The translations under genes and the position numbers were made by a program. From Flavobacteriaceae bacterium (GTDB lineage Bacteria; Bacteroidota; Bacteroidia; Flavobacteriales; Flavobacteriaceae), in NCBI GenBank assembly GCA_018662905.1, contig JABJFE010000113.1:1-19335 (forward strand): DNA of 19,335 nucleotides. The letters run 5' to 3'. A model generated the notes under the pieces. The model saw only the letters and a program-made list of their open reading frames with translations. It did no database searches and had not been told where the DNA came from. Positions 1 through 8,173 of this stretch are shown here, in pieces (positions within the stretch are counted from its first letter, which is position 1; every line of letters starts with the position of its first letter).

Positions 1-402
1 CCAAACGAAGCTGGAGAATTGAAAAATATTATTAATCATTTTGGAAAATCTAAAAAAATTCTTGGGGTATGCTTAGGTCATCAAGCAATTGCAGAGGTTT
101 ATGGCGCAAAACTTAAAAATCTTGATGAAGTCTTTCATGGTGTCGCTAGTAAAATCGATATTATAAAGAATGATTATATTTTCAATAAGCTATCAAATCC
201 TCTTAATGTTGGAAGATACCATTCCTGGGTTGTAGAGGAACCAATACCAGATTGTCTTGAGATTTTAGCTTATGATGAAAACAAACAAATAATGGCTTTA
301 AAACATAAGAATTATGATATTAGAGGGGTCCAATTTCATCCAGAATCAATATTAACTGAGGAAGGAAAAGCACTTCTGAACAATTGGTTAAAAATTAATT
401 AA
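1..402 (+). CDS. trpG: Anthranilate synthase glutamine amidotransferase component (partial, N-terminus missing)
   Basis: This class I glutamine amidotransferase supplies ammonia from glutamine to TrpE for anthranilate synthesis. The open frame runs in from before base 1; its first residues (PNEAGEL) match the end of the family's SPGPG-P-EAG segment, so roughly 55 N-terminal residues of a usual ~190-residue protein are missing. The in-frame TTG at base 19 is internal and not the start. The nucleophilic cysteine lies in GVCLGHQA (codon 70-72), and the catalytic histidine and glutamate in FHPES (codons 337-339 and 343-345). The protein is separate from TrpD, not fused to it. Its TAA shares one base with the trpD ATG (TAATG), indicating translational coupling. 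PabA-type use in folate synthesis cannot be excluded from sequence alone, but the trp context favours TrpG. Confidence 0.95.
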   Translation, partial: PNEAGELKNIINHFGKSKKILGVCLGHQAIAEVYGAKLKNLDEVFHGVASKIDIIKNDYIFNKLSNPLNVGRYHSWVVEEPIPDCLEILAYDENKQIMALKHKNYDIRGVQFHPESILTEEGKALLNNWLKIN

Positions 403-1394
403 TGAAAGATATAATTAACAAACTAAGCTCACACAATACTTTATCCAAAAATGAAGCAAAAAAAGTATTATTAAATATTTCAAAAGGAAAATATAATAAT
501 AGTCAAATTAGTTCGTTTTTGACAATTTTTATGATGAGAAATATTACTTTAGAGGAACTTCAAGGTTTTAAAGAAGCATTACTAGAACTGTGTGTTAAGA
601 TTGATTTATCTGATTATAATGCGATTGATTTATGCGGAACAGGAGGAGATAATAAAGACACATTTAATATTTCTACTTTATCAGCATTTGTAACTGCTGG
701 AGCAAAAGTAAATGTTTCAAAGCATGGTAATTATGGAGTTTCTTCATCATGTGGATCGAGTAACGTATTAGAATTTTTAGGAATAAAGTTTTCAAATAAT
801 AAAGATTTTTTAAAAAAATCAATTGAAAAAAGCGGAATATGTATTTTGCACGCTCCTCTTTTTCACCCAGCTATGAAAAACGTTGCTCCAATAAGAAAAG
901 AACTAGGATTAAAAACTTTTTTTAACATTTTGGGACCATTAGTAAATCCATCCTTTCCTGAAAATCAAATAGTAGGTGTATTTAACTTAGAGTTGGCTAG
1001 ACTTTACTCTTACTTATTTCAAAAGACAAATAAAAATTATGCAATAATTCATTCTTTGGATGGATATGATGAAATATCACTCACTGGAAATGTTAAAATA
1101 ATTACCAGAAATGAAGAAAACATATTTTCTCCTCAAGATTTTAGTTTACAAAAATTAAATCCAAAATTTATTAATGGAGGAAAAACAATCAAAGAATCTG
1201 CAAAAATATTCATGAATATTTTACAAAATAAAGGAAGTAACTCTCAGAATCAAGTTGTTTTTGCAAACTCAGGATTAGCTATTTCTACCGCATTAAATAT
1301 TTCAATTAATGATGGCATAGAAAAAGCTAAAGAATCTTTAAAAACAAATAAAGCATTTGAGGCATTTAATAAACTTAAAAACTTAAGTGAATAA
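402..1394 (+). CDS. trpD: Anthranilate phosphoribosyltransferase
   Basis: It transfers the phosphoribosyl group of PRPP to anthranilate, the second committed step of tryptophan synthesis, in the cytoplasm. At 330 residues it has the normal family length. Visible motifs are the glycine-rich PRPP loop GTGGD (residues 79-83) followed by NxST (89-92), KHGN (107-110), and the conserved block RKELG...FNILGPLVNP (165-183). After KHGN the sequence reads YGVSS rather than the proteobacterial RSVSS, a variant I associate with Bacteroidota. The ATG start overlaps the trpG stop by one base and the TAA stop overlaps the trpC ATG in the same way. No Shine-Dalgarno sequence precedes the start. Confidence 0.97.
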   Translation: MKDIINKLSSHNTLSKNEAKKVLLNISKGKYNNSQISSFLTIFMMRNITLEELQGFKEALLELCVKIDLSDYNAIDLCGTGGDNKDTFNISTLSAFVTAGAKVNVSKHGNYGVSSSCGSSNVLEFLGIKFSNNKDFLKKSIEKSGICILHAPLFHPAMKNVAPIRKELGLKTFFNILGPLVNPSFPENQIVGVFNLELARLYSYLFQKTNKNYAIIHSLDGYDEISLTGNVKIITRNEENIFSPQDFSLQKLNPKFINGGKTIKESAKIFMNILQNKGSNSQNQVVFANSGLAISTALNISINDGIEKAKESLKTNKAFEAFNKLKNLSE

Positions 1395-2176
1395 TGACTA
1401 TTCTAGAAAAAATAATTGAAACCAAAAAAATTGAGTTAGAAATTGTAAAAAAAACAATTTCAATGGAAGATTTAAAAAAACTGCCAAATTTCCAAAGAAA
1501 ATCAATTTCTTTGGTAAATAGATTAAAAAACAGTTCTCACGGTATTATTGCAGAACATAAGAGAAAGTCACCATCAAAATCTATTATAAATGAATCTCTA
1601 AAGATTGATCAAATAATTCAAGGATATAATCAAGCAGATGTTTGTGGTATTTCTGTCTTAACAGATAAAGAATATTTTGGAGGAAGTTTAAGTGACTTGA
1701 GAAATGCTAGAAAATTAACAAACATTCCAATCTTAAGAAAAGAATTTATTATTGACAAATATCAACTAATTGAGGCAAAAGCAAATGGCGCAGATGTAAT
1801 ACTATTAATTGCTGCATGTCTTGGAAAGAACCAAATAAGTGACCTTAGTGCATTTGCAAAAGAAATTGGTCTTGAGGTATTAATTGAAATACATAATGAA
1901 AATGAATTACAAAAATGTTTGATAGACACTATTGACATTATTGGAGTTAATAATAGAAATTTAAAAACCTTTGAAGTTGACATTAAAACAAGTATTAGGT
2001 TATCCAATATGATCCCTGAAAAGTTTTTAAAAATATCAGAAAGCGGAATTTCAAATTTTGATGAAATTAAAAAACTTAGAAACCATGGGTTTAAAGGATT
2101 TTTAATAGGTGAGTTATTTATGAGAAATAATGATCCTGGAAAAGAAGTTTTAGATTTAATTAAAAAAATAATATGA
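1394..2176 (+). CDS. trpC: Indole-3-glycerol phosphate synthase
   Basis: It closes the indole ring by converting carboxyphenylamino-deoxyribulose phosphate to indole-3-glycerol phosphate. It is a 260-residue single-domain TIM barrel, not fused to TrpF. Landmarks are AEHKRKSPS (residues 53-61, with the conserved lysine at 56), SVLTDKEYFGGS (87-98), LRKEF (114-118), NNRNL (186-190) and SESGI (215-219). The histidine in AEHKRKSP replaces a residue that is variable in the family. The gene is linked to trpD by a one-base TAATG overlap and to trpF by a four-base ATGA overlap. The stop is TGA, one of only four in the window. Confidence 0.97.
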   Translation: MTILEKIIETKKIELEIVKKTISMEDLKKLPNFQRKSISLVNRLKNSSHGIIAEHKRKSPSKSIINESLKIDQIIQGYNQADVCGISVLTDKEYFGGSLSDLRNARKLTNIPILRKEFIIDKYQLIEAKANGADVILLIAACLGKNQISDLSAFAKEIGLEVLIEIHNENELQKCLIDTIDIIGVNNRNLKTFEVDIKTSIRLSNMIPEKFLKISESGISNFDEIKKLRNHGFKGFLIGELFMRNNDPGKEVLDLIKKII

Positions 2177-2775
2177 AGTTAAAAGTTTGTGGGATGAAAT
2201 TCTCAGAAAATATTACTGAAATTGAAAGTTTAAAACCTGATTTTATGGGCTTTATATTTTATAAAAAATCTAAAAGATTTTTTGACGAATCAAAATTAAT
2301 ATTAAATGATAAAATAAATAGAGTTGGTGTTTTTGTTAATCAAGATATAAGTGAAGTGATCAAAAATGTAAAAAAATATAAATTAAATTATGCTCAACTT
2401 CACGGAGAAGAAGATGTTAAATATTGTTTGTCCATAAAATCAATCTGTAAAGTAATCAAGGTTTTTAAAATTGATAATACTTTTAATTTTGATTCGATAA
2501 AAAAATTCGAAAATGTATCAGATTACTTTTTATTTGATACAAAAACTAATCTTCACGGGGGAAGTGGTAAAAAATTTGATTGGACAATATTAAAGAATTA
2601 TAATTCAAAAAAATACTTCTTTTTAAGTGGCGGCATTAACGAAGACGATGTGGAAGAAATTAAAAAAATTAAGAAAATTCATCCAATCATAGGTATAGAT
2701 ATAAACAGCAAATTTGAATTACCCAACTTAAAAAAAGACAGAAAAAGAATAAAATTATTAATTGACAAAATATAA
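2173..2775 (+). CDS. trpF: Phosphoribosylanthranilate isomerase
   Basis: It catalyses the Amadori rearrangement of phosphoribosylanthranilate, acting between TrpD and TrpC. It has 200 residues, close to the family norm of about 200-210. The N-terminal KVCGMK (residues 4-9) carries the catalytic cysteine C6. QLHGEE lies at 75-80, and FLFDTK (119-124) supplies the catalytic aspartate D122. GGSGKKFDW (129-137), LSGGI (151-155) and IDINSKFE (175-182) form the phosphate-binding end of the barrel. It is the most lysine- and A+T-rich enzyme of the operon, consistent with relaxed composition. The ATG overlaps the trpC stop (ATGA), and trpB follows after three bases. Confidence 0.95.
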   Translation: MKLKVCGMKFSENITEIESLKPDFMGFIFYKKSKRFFDESKLILNDKINRVGVFVNQDISEVIKNVKKYKLNYAQLHGEEDVKYCLSIKSICKVIKVFKIDNTFNFDSIKKFENVSDYFLFDTKTNLHGGSGKKFDWTILKNYNSKKYFFLSGGINEDDVEEIKKIKKIHPIIGIDINSKFELPNLKKDRKRIKLLIDKI

Positions 2776-2778
2776 ATA

Positions 2779-3969
2779 ATGAAAGGCACATATAACGTTG
2801 ACAATAAAGGATATTACGGCGAATTTGGTGGTGCATACATTCCTGAAATGATGTATTCTAACATTGAAGAATTGAGATCAAAATATATAAACATTTGCTC
2901 TGAAGAAAGCTTTAAAAAAGAGTTTGATGAACTTTTAAAAGATTATGTCGGAAGACCTACACCACTGTATTTTGCAAAAAGACTTTCTGAGAAATATAAT
3001 ACCAAAATATACTTAAAAAGAGAAGATTTATGTCACACTGGAGCACATAAAATTAACAATACAATAGGTCAAATTTTATTAGCTAAGAGATTAGGTAAAA
3101 CAAGAATTATTGCCGAAACTGGAGCTGGTCAGCACGGAGTAGCTACAGCAACTGTTTGCGCCTTAATGGGTATTGAGTGCATAATTTATATGGGAGAAAT
3201 TGATATAAGTAGACAAGCACCAAATGTTGCTAGAATGAAAATGCTAGGTGCTGAAGTCAGACCAGCAACATCAGGAAGTAAGACACTAAAAGATGCTACT
3301 AATGAAGCCATTAGAGATTGGATAAACAATCCAATAGACACACATTACATAATAGGTTCAGTTGTTGGGCCTCACCCCTATCCTGATATGGTTGCTAGAT
3401 TTCAATCTGTAATTGGGAATGAGGTCATGAATCAATTAGAAATACTTGAGGGCACAAAAGATCCAAATTATGTTATAGCTTGTGTAGGAGGAGGAAGTAA
3501 TGCTGCAGGTCTATTTTATCCATACTTAGACAACCAAAAAGTTAAAATTATATGCGTAGAAGCTGCTGGAAAAGGTATTAGATCTGGGAAAAGCGCGGCA
3601 ACTTCAATTTTGGGAAAAGAAGGAATAATACACGGATCCAAAACATTACTGATGCAATCTAAAGATGGTCAGATTACTGAACCTTATTCTATTTCTGCAG
3701 GATTAGATTATCCAGGTGTAGGACCAATGCATGCTAACCTATATAGATCCAATAGAGGTGAATTTCATTCCATCGACGATAGTGAAGCTATGCAATGGGG
3801 ATTGAACTTATCTAGATTGGAAGGAATTATTCCTGCCATAGAAACATCACATGCATTTGCTATTTTAGACAAAAAAGAATTTAAAAAAAGTGATGTTTTA
3901 GTTTTTAACTGTTCAGGAAGAGGAGATAAAGATTTAGATACTTACATTGATTACTTCAAATTAAAATAA
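2779..3969 (+). CDS. trpB: Tryptophan synthase beta subunit
   Basis: This PLP enzyme condenses indole with serine to form tryptophan, working in the alpha2-beta2 complex with TrpA. It has 396 residues, the usual length for TrpB1. The N-terminus YYGEFGGAYIPE (12-23) is typical. The PLP lysine is K91 in HTGAHKINN (87-94), the substrate-binding loop is ETGAGQHG (113-120), the phosphate loop is GGGSN (237-241), and the pyridine-nitrogen serine is S379 in CSGRGDKD (378-385). All catalytic positions are intact. It is separated from trpF by three bases and its TAA shares one base with the trpA ATG, matching the equimolar complex of the two products. Confidence 0.98.
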   Translation: MKGTYNVDNKGYYGEFGGAYIPEMMYSNIEELRSKYINICSEESFKKEFDELLKDYVGRPTPLYFAKRLSEKYNTKIYLKREDLCHTGAHKINNTIGQILLAKRLGKTRIIAETGAGQHGVATATVCALMGIECIIYMGEIDISRQAPNVARMKMLGAEVRPATSGSKTLKDATNEAIRDWINNPIDTHYIIGSVVGPHPYPDMVARFQSVIGNEVMNQLEILEGTKDPNYVIACVGGGSNAAGLFYPYLDNQKVKIICVEAAGKGIRSGKSAATSILGKEGIIHGSKTLLMQSKDGQITEPYSISAGLDYPGVGPMHANLYRSNRGEFHSIDDSEAMQWGLNLSRLEGIIPAIETSHAFAILDKKEFKKSDVLVFNCSGRGDKDLDTYIDYFKLK

Positions 3970-4751
3970 TGAACAGAATAAATAAAGTTTTAAAAGAAAA
4001 AAAAAATATTTTATCAATATATTTTACTGCTGGTTACCCTAATATAAATGACACTGAGGAAATAATTACTAAGCTAAGTGAATGTGATGTCGACATGATC
4101 GAAATTGGCCTTCCTTTTAGTGACCCACTTGCAGATGGTCCAACTATTCAAGAAAGTTCTACAATAGCATTAAATAACGGAATGAATTCAATTAAACTAT
4201 TTGATCAATTAAAAGAGATTAGAAAAAAAACAGATATTCCTCTAATCATAATGGGTTACTTTAATCCTATATTACAATTTGGTGTTGAAGAATTTTGTAA
4301 AAAATGTAATACTGTTGGAATAGATGGCTTGATAATACCTGACCTACCAGTTGAAATTTTTGAAAAAGATTACAAATATATTTTTGATGAAAATAATTTA
4401 TTAAATATGTTTTTAATTACTCCTCAAACTAGTGATGAAAGAATTAGATTTATTGATAAAGTTTCTAAAGGATTTATTTATATGGTAAGTAGCTTTAGTA
4501 TTACTGGGGCAGTAAATTCTTTTGATGAAAATCAAAAAAAATATTTTAAAAGAATTAATTCAATGGATTTAAAATCTGAATTATTAATAGGATTTGGAAT
4601 TAGTAATAATAAAACTTTTTTTGATGCGATAAAAAATAGTAGAGGAGCTATAATAGGATCCGCTTTTATAAAGTTTATAAAAAATAATGGAAAAGAAAAT
4701 GTAAATGATTTTATAAATTTAATAAGAGGAAAATCATCTAGTAAACACTAA
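3969..4751 (+). CDS. trpA: Tryptophan synthase alpha subunit
   Basis: It cleaves indole-3-glycerol phosphate to indole and glyceraldehyde-3-phosphate and channels indole to TrpB. It has 260 residues, the normal length. The catalytic acids are E45 in MIEIGLPFSDP (43-53) and D56 in LADGPT (54-59), matching E49 and D60 of the enterobacterial enzyme. Phosphate-binding segments are visible towards the C-terminus (IGFGIS, then GAIIGSAF). It is the last trp gene here. Its final 18 bases (4734-4751) overlap the 3' end of yaaA on the other strand, so there is no room for a separate terminator between them. Confidence 0.97.
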   Translation: MNRINKVLKEKKNILSIYFTAGYPNINDTEEIITKLSECDVDMIEIGLPFSDPLADGPTIQESSTIALNNGMNSIKLFDQLKEIRKKTDIPLIIMGYFNPILQFGVEEFCKKCNTVGIDGLIIPDLPVEIFEKDYKYIFDENNLLNMFLITPQTSDERIRFIDKVSKGFIYMVSSFSITGAVNSFDENQKKYFKRINSMDLKSELLIGFGISNNKTFFDAIKNSRGAIIGSAFIKFIKNNGKENVNDFINLIRGKSSSKH

Positions 4752-5495
4752 TTCTTTAGAAATTTCACTTTGCTGAGAGCTGAATGAATAACCTCCATAA
4801 TCAAATTGCTTTAAATCATTTATTGATTTAATATCATTTTCTAGAAGAAATCTTGTCATCATTCCTCTGGCTTTTTTTGCATAAAATGAAATTATTTTAA
4901 ATTGTCCGTTTTTAAAATCTTTAAAAACCGGAGAAATCATATCAACCTTCAGTGTATTTTTATTAATAACTGCTGAATATTCATTACTAGCTAAATTTAT
5001 AAACAATTCATTCGAATCTAATTCAATATTTAAACTATTAGTAATTTTATTATTCCAAAAATCGTAAAGGTTTTTATGGCTGCCAATAGCAAGTTTAGTA
5101 CCCATTTCCAGCCTATATGCTTGCATTAAATCTAGAGGCCTAAGCAAACCGTATAATCCAGATAATATTCTTAAGGAAGCTTGAGCTTTTTTGATATTAT
5201 TTTCACTTAAAGTAAAAGAATCAATTCCAGAGTAGACATCTCCATCAAATGTAAATAATGCAGGCCTTGCGTTATTAGGATTAAATGGTGTCTCAAAATT
5301 CAAATTACGATTCCAATTTAATTCAGCTATTTTATCTGAAATTTTCATTAAATCTTTCAAATGTTTTGGGTTTTTTGTTTTCAAAACATCATTTATTGAT
5401 TTTGATTCATTCAAAAACTCTGGAAACGAAAAATCAGAGGTCGGTAAATCTTTATCAAAATTTAGTGACTTTGCAGGTGAAATAATGATTTTCAT
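4734..5495 (-). CDS. yaaA: YaaA family protein (UPF0246, peroxide stress response)
   Basis: YaaA of E. coli limits intracellular iron and oxidative damage under peroxide stress and binds DNA; that role is assumed here only by family. The 253-residue protein matches the family from end to end: ISPAKSL (5-11), ARPALFTFDGD (76-86), SGLYGLLRPLD (112-122), YRLEMGT (127-133), NLASNEYS (167-174) and YAKKARG (205-211). It is cytoplasmic, with no signal peptide. It lies 35 bases downstream of rluD on the same strand and may be transcribed with it or from a weak box in the gap. The TGA stop lies inside the trpA coding region. Confidence 0.95.
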   Translation of the reverse strand: MKIIISPAKSLNFDKDLPTSDFSFPEFLNESKSINDVLKTKNPKHLKDLMKISDKIAELNWNRNLNFETPFNPNNARPALFTFDGDVYSGIDSFTLSENNIKKAQASLRILSGLYGLLRPLDLMQAYRLEMGTKLAIGSHKNLYDFWNNKITNSLNIELDSNELFINLASNEYSAVINKNTLKVDMISPVFKDFKNGQFKIISFYAKKARGMMTRFLLENDIKSINDLKQFDYGGYSFSSQQSEISKELVFTR

Positions 5496-5507
5496 AAATT
5501 AAAAACT

Positions 5508-5515
5508 TAAATGTA
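5508..5515 (-). promoter_or_regulatory. Weak candidate -7 box for yaaA
   Basis: In the 35-base gap between rluD and yaaA the minus strand reads TACATTTA, a one-base departure from TAnnTTTG, 12 bases before the yaaA ATG. No TTG appears at the expected -33 distance. In sequence this A+T-rich such a match can arise by chance, so it is only a suggestion that yaaA could also be transcribed separately from PASTA-rluD. Confidence 0.25.
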
Positions 5516-5530
5516 AATTAATAAAAATTA

Positions 5531-6541
5531 TCACAAACTTGAATAATTTCTCCATTTTTCCAAACATTGTTCAAAGTCGTCAGGAAGATTACATTCAAAA
5601 TTTAATTCTTTTTTAGAAACTGGATGAATAAATCCTAAAGACTTAGCATGTAAAGCTTGTCTTGGAATTAGTTTAAAACTATTTAAAACAAATTGCTTGT
5701 ACTTATTAAAGATGGTACCCTTTAATATTTTATCTCCACCATATCGACTATCATTAAAAATCGGATGACCAATATGTTTCATATGTGCTCTAATTTGGTG
5801 TGTTCTTCCAGTTTCTAGTTGACACTCTATAAGTGTAACATAGTTAAATCTTTCGATAACTTTGTAATGAGTAACTGCACTTTTTCCAGATTCGTTATCT
5901 TCTGGAACACTCATTATTAAACGATTTTTAGGGTCTCTAGCTAGTCTCTTATTAATTGTTCCTTTTTCGTCTGCTAAAATTCCCCAAACAAGTGCATAAT
6001 ATTTTCTTTTGGAGGTTTTTAAAAAAAACTGCTTGGCCAAATTAGTCATAGATTTCTCGTCCTTAGCCACAACTAAAAGTCCACTAGTATCTTTGTCAAT
6101 TCTATGCACTAAACCTGGCCTACCATCTTTATTTTGAGGGAGATTATCAAAATGATGAATTAATCCGTTGAGTAATGTTCCATTGTAATTTCCGTGCCCT
6201 GGGTGAACAACAAGTCCAGCTGGTTTATTCACAACTAAAAGGTTTTTATCCTCATGAATAATGTCAAGCGACATTTTTTCCCCAACCAAAAGATTTTCAT
6301 ATGGTGGATGTGTAAACATTACTTTAACCAAATCCCCAGGCTTTACTTTGTGATTTGATTTAACAATTTGTTCATTAATAAATATGGAACCATTTTTTGC
6401 AGCAATCTGAATTTTATTTCGAGAAGAATTCTCAATTCTATTCATTAAATACTTATCAACTCTTAAAGGTTCTTGTCCTTTATCTGCCTTAAATTGAAAA
6501 TGCTCAAATAACTCGCTGTCTAAATTTTCATTTCCTTCCAT
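5531..6541 (-). CDS. rluD: 23S rRNA pseudouridine synthase, RluD/RluA family
   Basis: It isomerises specific uridines in large-subunit rRNA to pseudouridine; family members of this architecture usually act on helix 69 of 23S rRNA. An N-terminal S4 RNA-binding domain (about residues 27-75) is followed by the catalytic domain with the motif HRIDKDTSG (146-154), where D149 is the catalytic aspartate. GRTHQIRAH, also conserved, follows later. At 336 residues it is of normal size. The start is ATG with no Shine-Dalgarno sequence, one base after the stop of the upstream PASTA gene, so the two are probably co-transcribed. The exact target uridines cannot be told from sequence. Confidence 0.94.
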   Translation of the reverse strand: MEGNENLDSELFEHFQFKADKGQEPLRVDKYLMNRIENSSRNKIQIAAKNGSIFINEQIVKSNHKVKPGDLVKVMFTHPPYENLLVGEKMSLDIIHEDKNLLVVNKPAGLVVHPGHGNYNGTLLNGLIHHFDNLPQNKDGRPGLVHRIDKDTSGLLVVAKDEKSMTNLAKQFFLKTSKRKYYALVWGILADEKGTINKRLARDPKNRLIMSVPEDNESGKSAVTHYKVIERFNYVTLIECQLETGRTHQIRAHMKHIGHPIFNDSRYGGDKILKGTIFNKYKQFVLNSFKLIPRQALHAKSLGFIHPVSKKELNFECNLPDDFEQCLEKWRNYSSL

Positions 6542-6542
6542 A

Positions 6543-7103
6543 TTATTTTTCTTCTATAATGCCATTTCCTAGTATTAAATCAATTTTTGATTTCTTAGGA
6601 ACCATATCACCTGAATTTATTTTATTTCCATTAAATAAAATTTCTAAAACCATATCTTTTCCAATATTATTTTCATAAGAAATCTCACCTATTTCCAAAC
6701 CTGATGCCAATAAAGAGGAATTTGCGCTTCTTTGAGTAATTTGTATAATATTAGGGACAGCGACCTTCCCATAGTTACTTGGGTTTAAGGTCAAATATAT
6801 TTTTCTATTTTTTTTTACTTGAGTATTTGATTTAGGCATTTGATCTAGAACAGAAAACTTAGGATACTCAGGGTTATATAAAGCAGAATCCAAAACTATA
6901 AATGAAAGATTATTTTCATCTAAAATTTCGACAGCTTCATTGAAAGCAACTCCATCTAGCTCAGGAACATTAATATATTTATTATGATTGGTTGTTATGT
7001 TTAGATAAAAATATAGAATTAAAATAAAAAAAAGAGTTAATATAATCGCATTCAAAATCTGTTTAAAGAAATATTTGGAGAATATATATTTTATAAAATT
7101 CAT
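6543..7103 (-). CDS. PASTA-domain membrane protein
   Basis: The 186-residue protein has one N-terminal membrane segment (about residues 16-35) and an outward C-terminal part with two PASTA-like repeats (about 44-107 and 113-180). Each begins with a V-P strand (NVPELDG, AVPNII) and ends with a strand such as KIYLTLN or KIDLILG. PASTA domains elsewhere sense muropeptides or uncrosslinked peptidoglycan, usually on serine/threonine kinases or penicillin-binding proteins. Here there is no kinase or transpeptidase domain, so the function is unknown. I chose the ATG at 7103 over a TTG at 7121 because that TTG sits inside a good -7 promoter box. Its neighbour across the divergent gap is ddl, a peptidoglycan precursor gene. 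It is followed by rluD after one base. Confidence 0.88.
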   Translation of the reverse strand: MNFIKYIFSKYFFKQILNAIILTLFFILILYFYLNITTNHNKYINVPELDGVAFNEAVEILDENNLSFIVLDSALYNPEYPKFSVLDQMPKSNTQVKKNRKIYLTLNPSNYGKVAVPNIIQITQRSANSSLLASGLEIGEISYENNIGKDMVLEILFNGNKINSGDMVPKKSKIDLILGNGIIEEK

Positions 7104-7118
7104 GAAAAATTGATAAGG

Positions 7119-7126
7119 CAAATATA
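7119..7126 (-). promoter_or_regulatory. Candidate -7 promoter box for PASTA-rluD
   Basis: The minus strand reads TATATTTG, an exact match to the Bacteroidota -7 consensus TAnnTTTG, ending 15 bases before the ATG at 7103. Transcription would begin about 10 bases before the start codon. No clear TTG is seen at the -33 position. The box includes the TTG at 7121, which argues against that codon as a start. Confidence 0.5.
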
Positions 7127-7167
7127 TAAAATAAGCTTACTAATACGTTTTGAAAAAAAATAAATGA

Positions 7168-7175
7168 TATTTTTG
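7168..7175 (+). promoter_or_regulatory. Candidate -7 promoter box for ddl-coaD
   Basis: TATTTTTG matches the Bacteroidota TAnnTTTG consensus exactly and ends 5 bases before the ddl ATG. A TTG at 7150-7152 could serve as the -33 element, but the 15-base spacer is shorter than the usual 19-21. If used, the transcript would start at or within a few bases of the ATG, giving a leaderless or near-leaderless mRNA. The 77-base gap 7104-7180 holds nothing else recognisable. Confidence 0.5.
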
Positions 7176-7180
7176 TTTAT

Positions 7181-8155
7181 ATGAAAAAAAATGTTGCTGT
7201 AATAATGGGCGGTTTTTCATCCGAAAAAGAGATATCACTGAAAAGTGGTAAAGTTATTTTTGATAATATTAATAGATCTAAATACAATCCTTTTAAAATT
7301 ATAGTAAAAAAAGAAAGTTGGATTTATTTAAATGATCAAAGCGAGGAGTCGAATGTTAATCTTGATGACTTTTCAATAATTTCAAACAATACTAAAATTA
7401 AATTAGAAATAGCTTTTATAATTATACATGGTTCTCCAGGTGAAAATGGATTGATTCAATCTTATTTTGAATTAAAAAATATTCCATATACTGGAAGTGA
7501 TTCCTATACATCTGCATTAACCTTCAACAAAAGAGATTGTTTATCAGTTCTCGAAAAACACTACATACCAACCGCAAGTTCATTTCACATAAATAAAAGT
7601 GATAGTTTTAAAACTGATTTAATTATCAAAAAAGTTGGTTTACCATGTTTTGTTAAAGCCAATAGGTCTGGTAGTAGCTTTGGAGTATTTAAAATTTATA
7701 AAGAAAACGAACTTAAAGAATCTATTAATAAAGCTTTTGAGTACGATTCTGAGGTTTTAATTGAATCTTTTTTAGATGGAATTGAAGTTTCGGTCGGAGT
7801 TATGAATTATAAAAATAAAATTAAAGTTTTTGGAATTACTGAACTTATTACCGAAAATGATTTTTTTGATTATGATGCAAAATACAATGGTAATTCTAAT
7901 GAAATAACTCCTGCAAATATTTCAGAAAAACAAAAACAAATAGTTTCTGATCTTTCAATTAAAATTTATAAAAAACTTGGAATGAAAGGATTTACTAGAA
8001 GTGAATTTATAATTATTAATGATACTGCATTTTTTTTAGAAATTAACTCAATACCTGGAATGACTAATGAAAGTATATTCCCTAAACAAGCTAAGATGAA
8101 TGGAGTTTCTATTAGTCAGTTATGTGATGAAATATTACAGCAAGCAACTGCATAA
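7181..8155 (+). CDS. ddl: D-alanine--D-alanine ligase
   Basis: It joins two D-alanines with ATP to make the dipeptide used for the peptidoglycan pentapeptide stem. The 324-residue ATP-grasp protein shows the N-terminal MGGFSSEKEISL (9-20), with E15 equivalent to the substrate-binding glutamate of E. coli DdlB. It also shows HGSPGENG (83-90), the ATP-binding KANRSGSSFGV (159-169), DYDAKYNG (230-237) and the metal and substrate site FLEINSIPGMT (285-295). All hallmark residues are present. It heads a + strand pair with coaD, 18 bases downstream, and diverges from the PASTA gene. No Shine-Dalgarno sequence precedes the ATG. Confidence 0.96.
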   Translation: MKKNVAVIMGGFSSEKEISLKSGKVIFDNINRSKYNPFKIIVKKESWIYLNDQSEESNVNLDDFSIISNNTKIKLEIAFIIIHGSPGENGLIQSYFELKNIPYTGSDSYTSALTFNKRDCLSVLEKHYIPTASSFHINKSDSFKTDLIIKKVGLPCFVKANRSGSSFGVFKIYKENELKESINKAFEYDSEVLIESFLDGIEVSVGVMNYKNKIKVFGITELITENDFFDYDAKYNGNSNEITPANISEKQKQIVSDLSIKIYKKLGMKGFTRSEFIIINDTAFFLEINSIPGMTNESIFPKQAKMNGVSISQLCDEILQQATA

Positions 8156-8160
8156 ATTAA

Positions 8161-8168
8161 TATATTTA
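8161..8168 (+). promoter_or_regulatory. Weak candidate -7 box for coaD
   Basis: TATATTTA differs from TAnnTTTG only in the last base and ends 5 bases before the coaD ATG, the same spacing as the ddl box. No -33 TTG is visible. It could give coaD its own near-leaderless transcript in addition to read-through from ddl, but a chance match is possible. Confidence 0.3.
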
Positions 8169-8173
8169 CAATT

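Noticed and set aside
19..21. TTG as the trpG start
   Set aside because: Residues encoded before it match the conserved EAG segment of TrpG, and a start there would remove the N-terminal third of the domain.
1762..2007. 81-residue minus-strand frame inside trpC
   Set aside because: It is antisense to conserved TrpC motifs, with no homology signal or start context.
7104..7121. TTG start adding six residues to the PASTA protein
   Set aside because: The TTG is part of an exact -7 promoter box, and an ATG follows 18 bases later just before the membrane segment.
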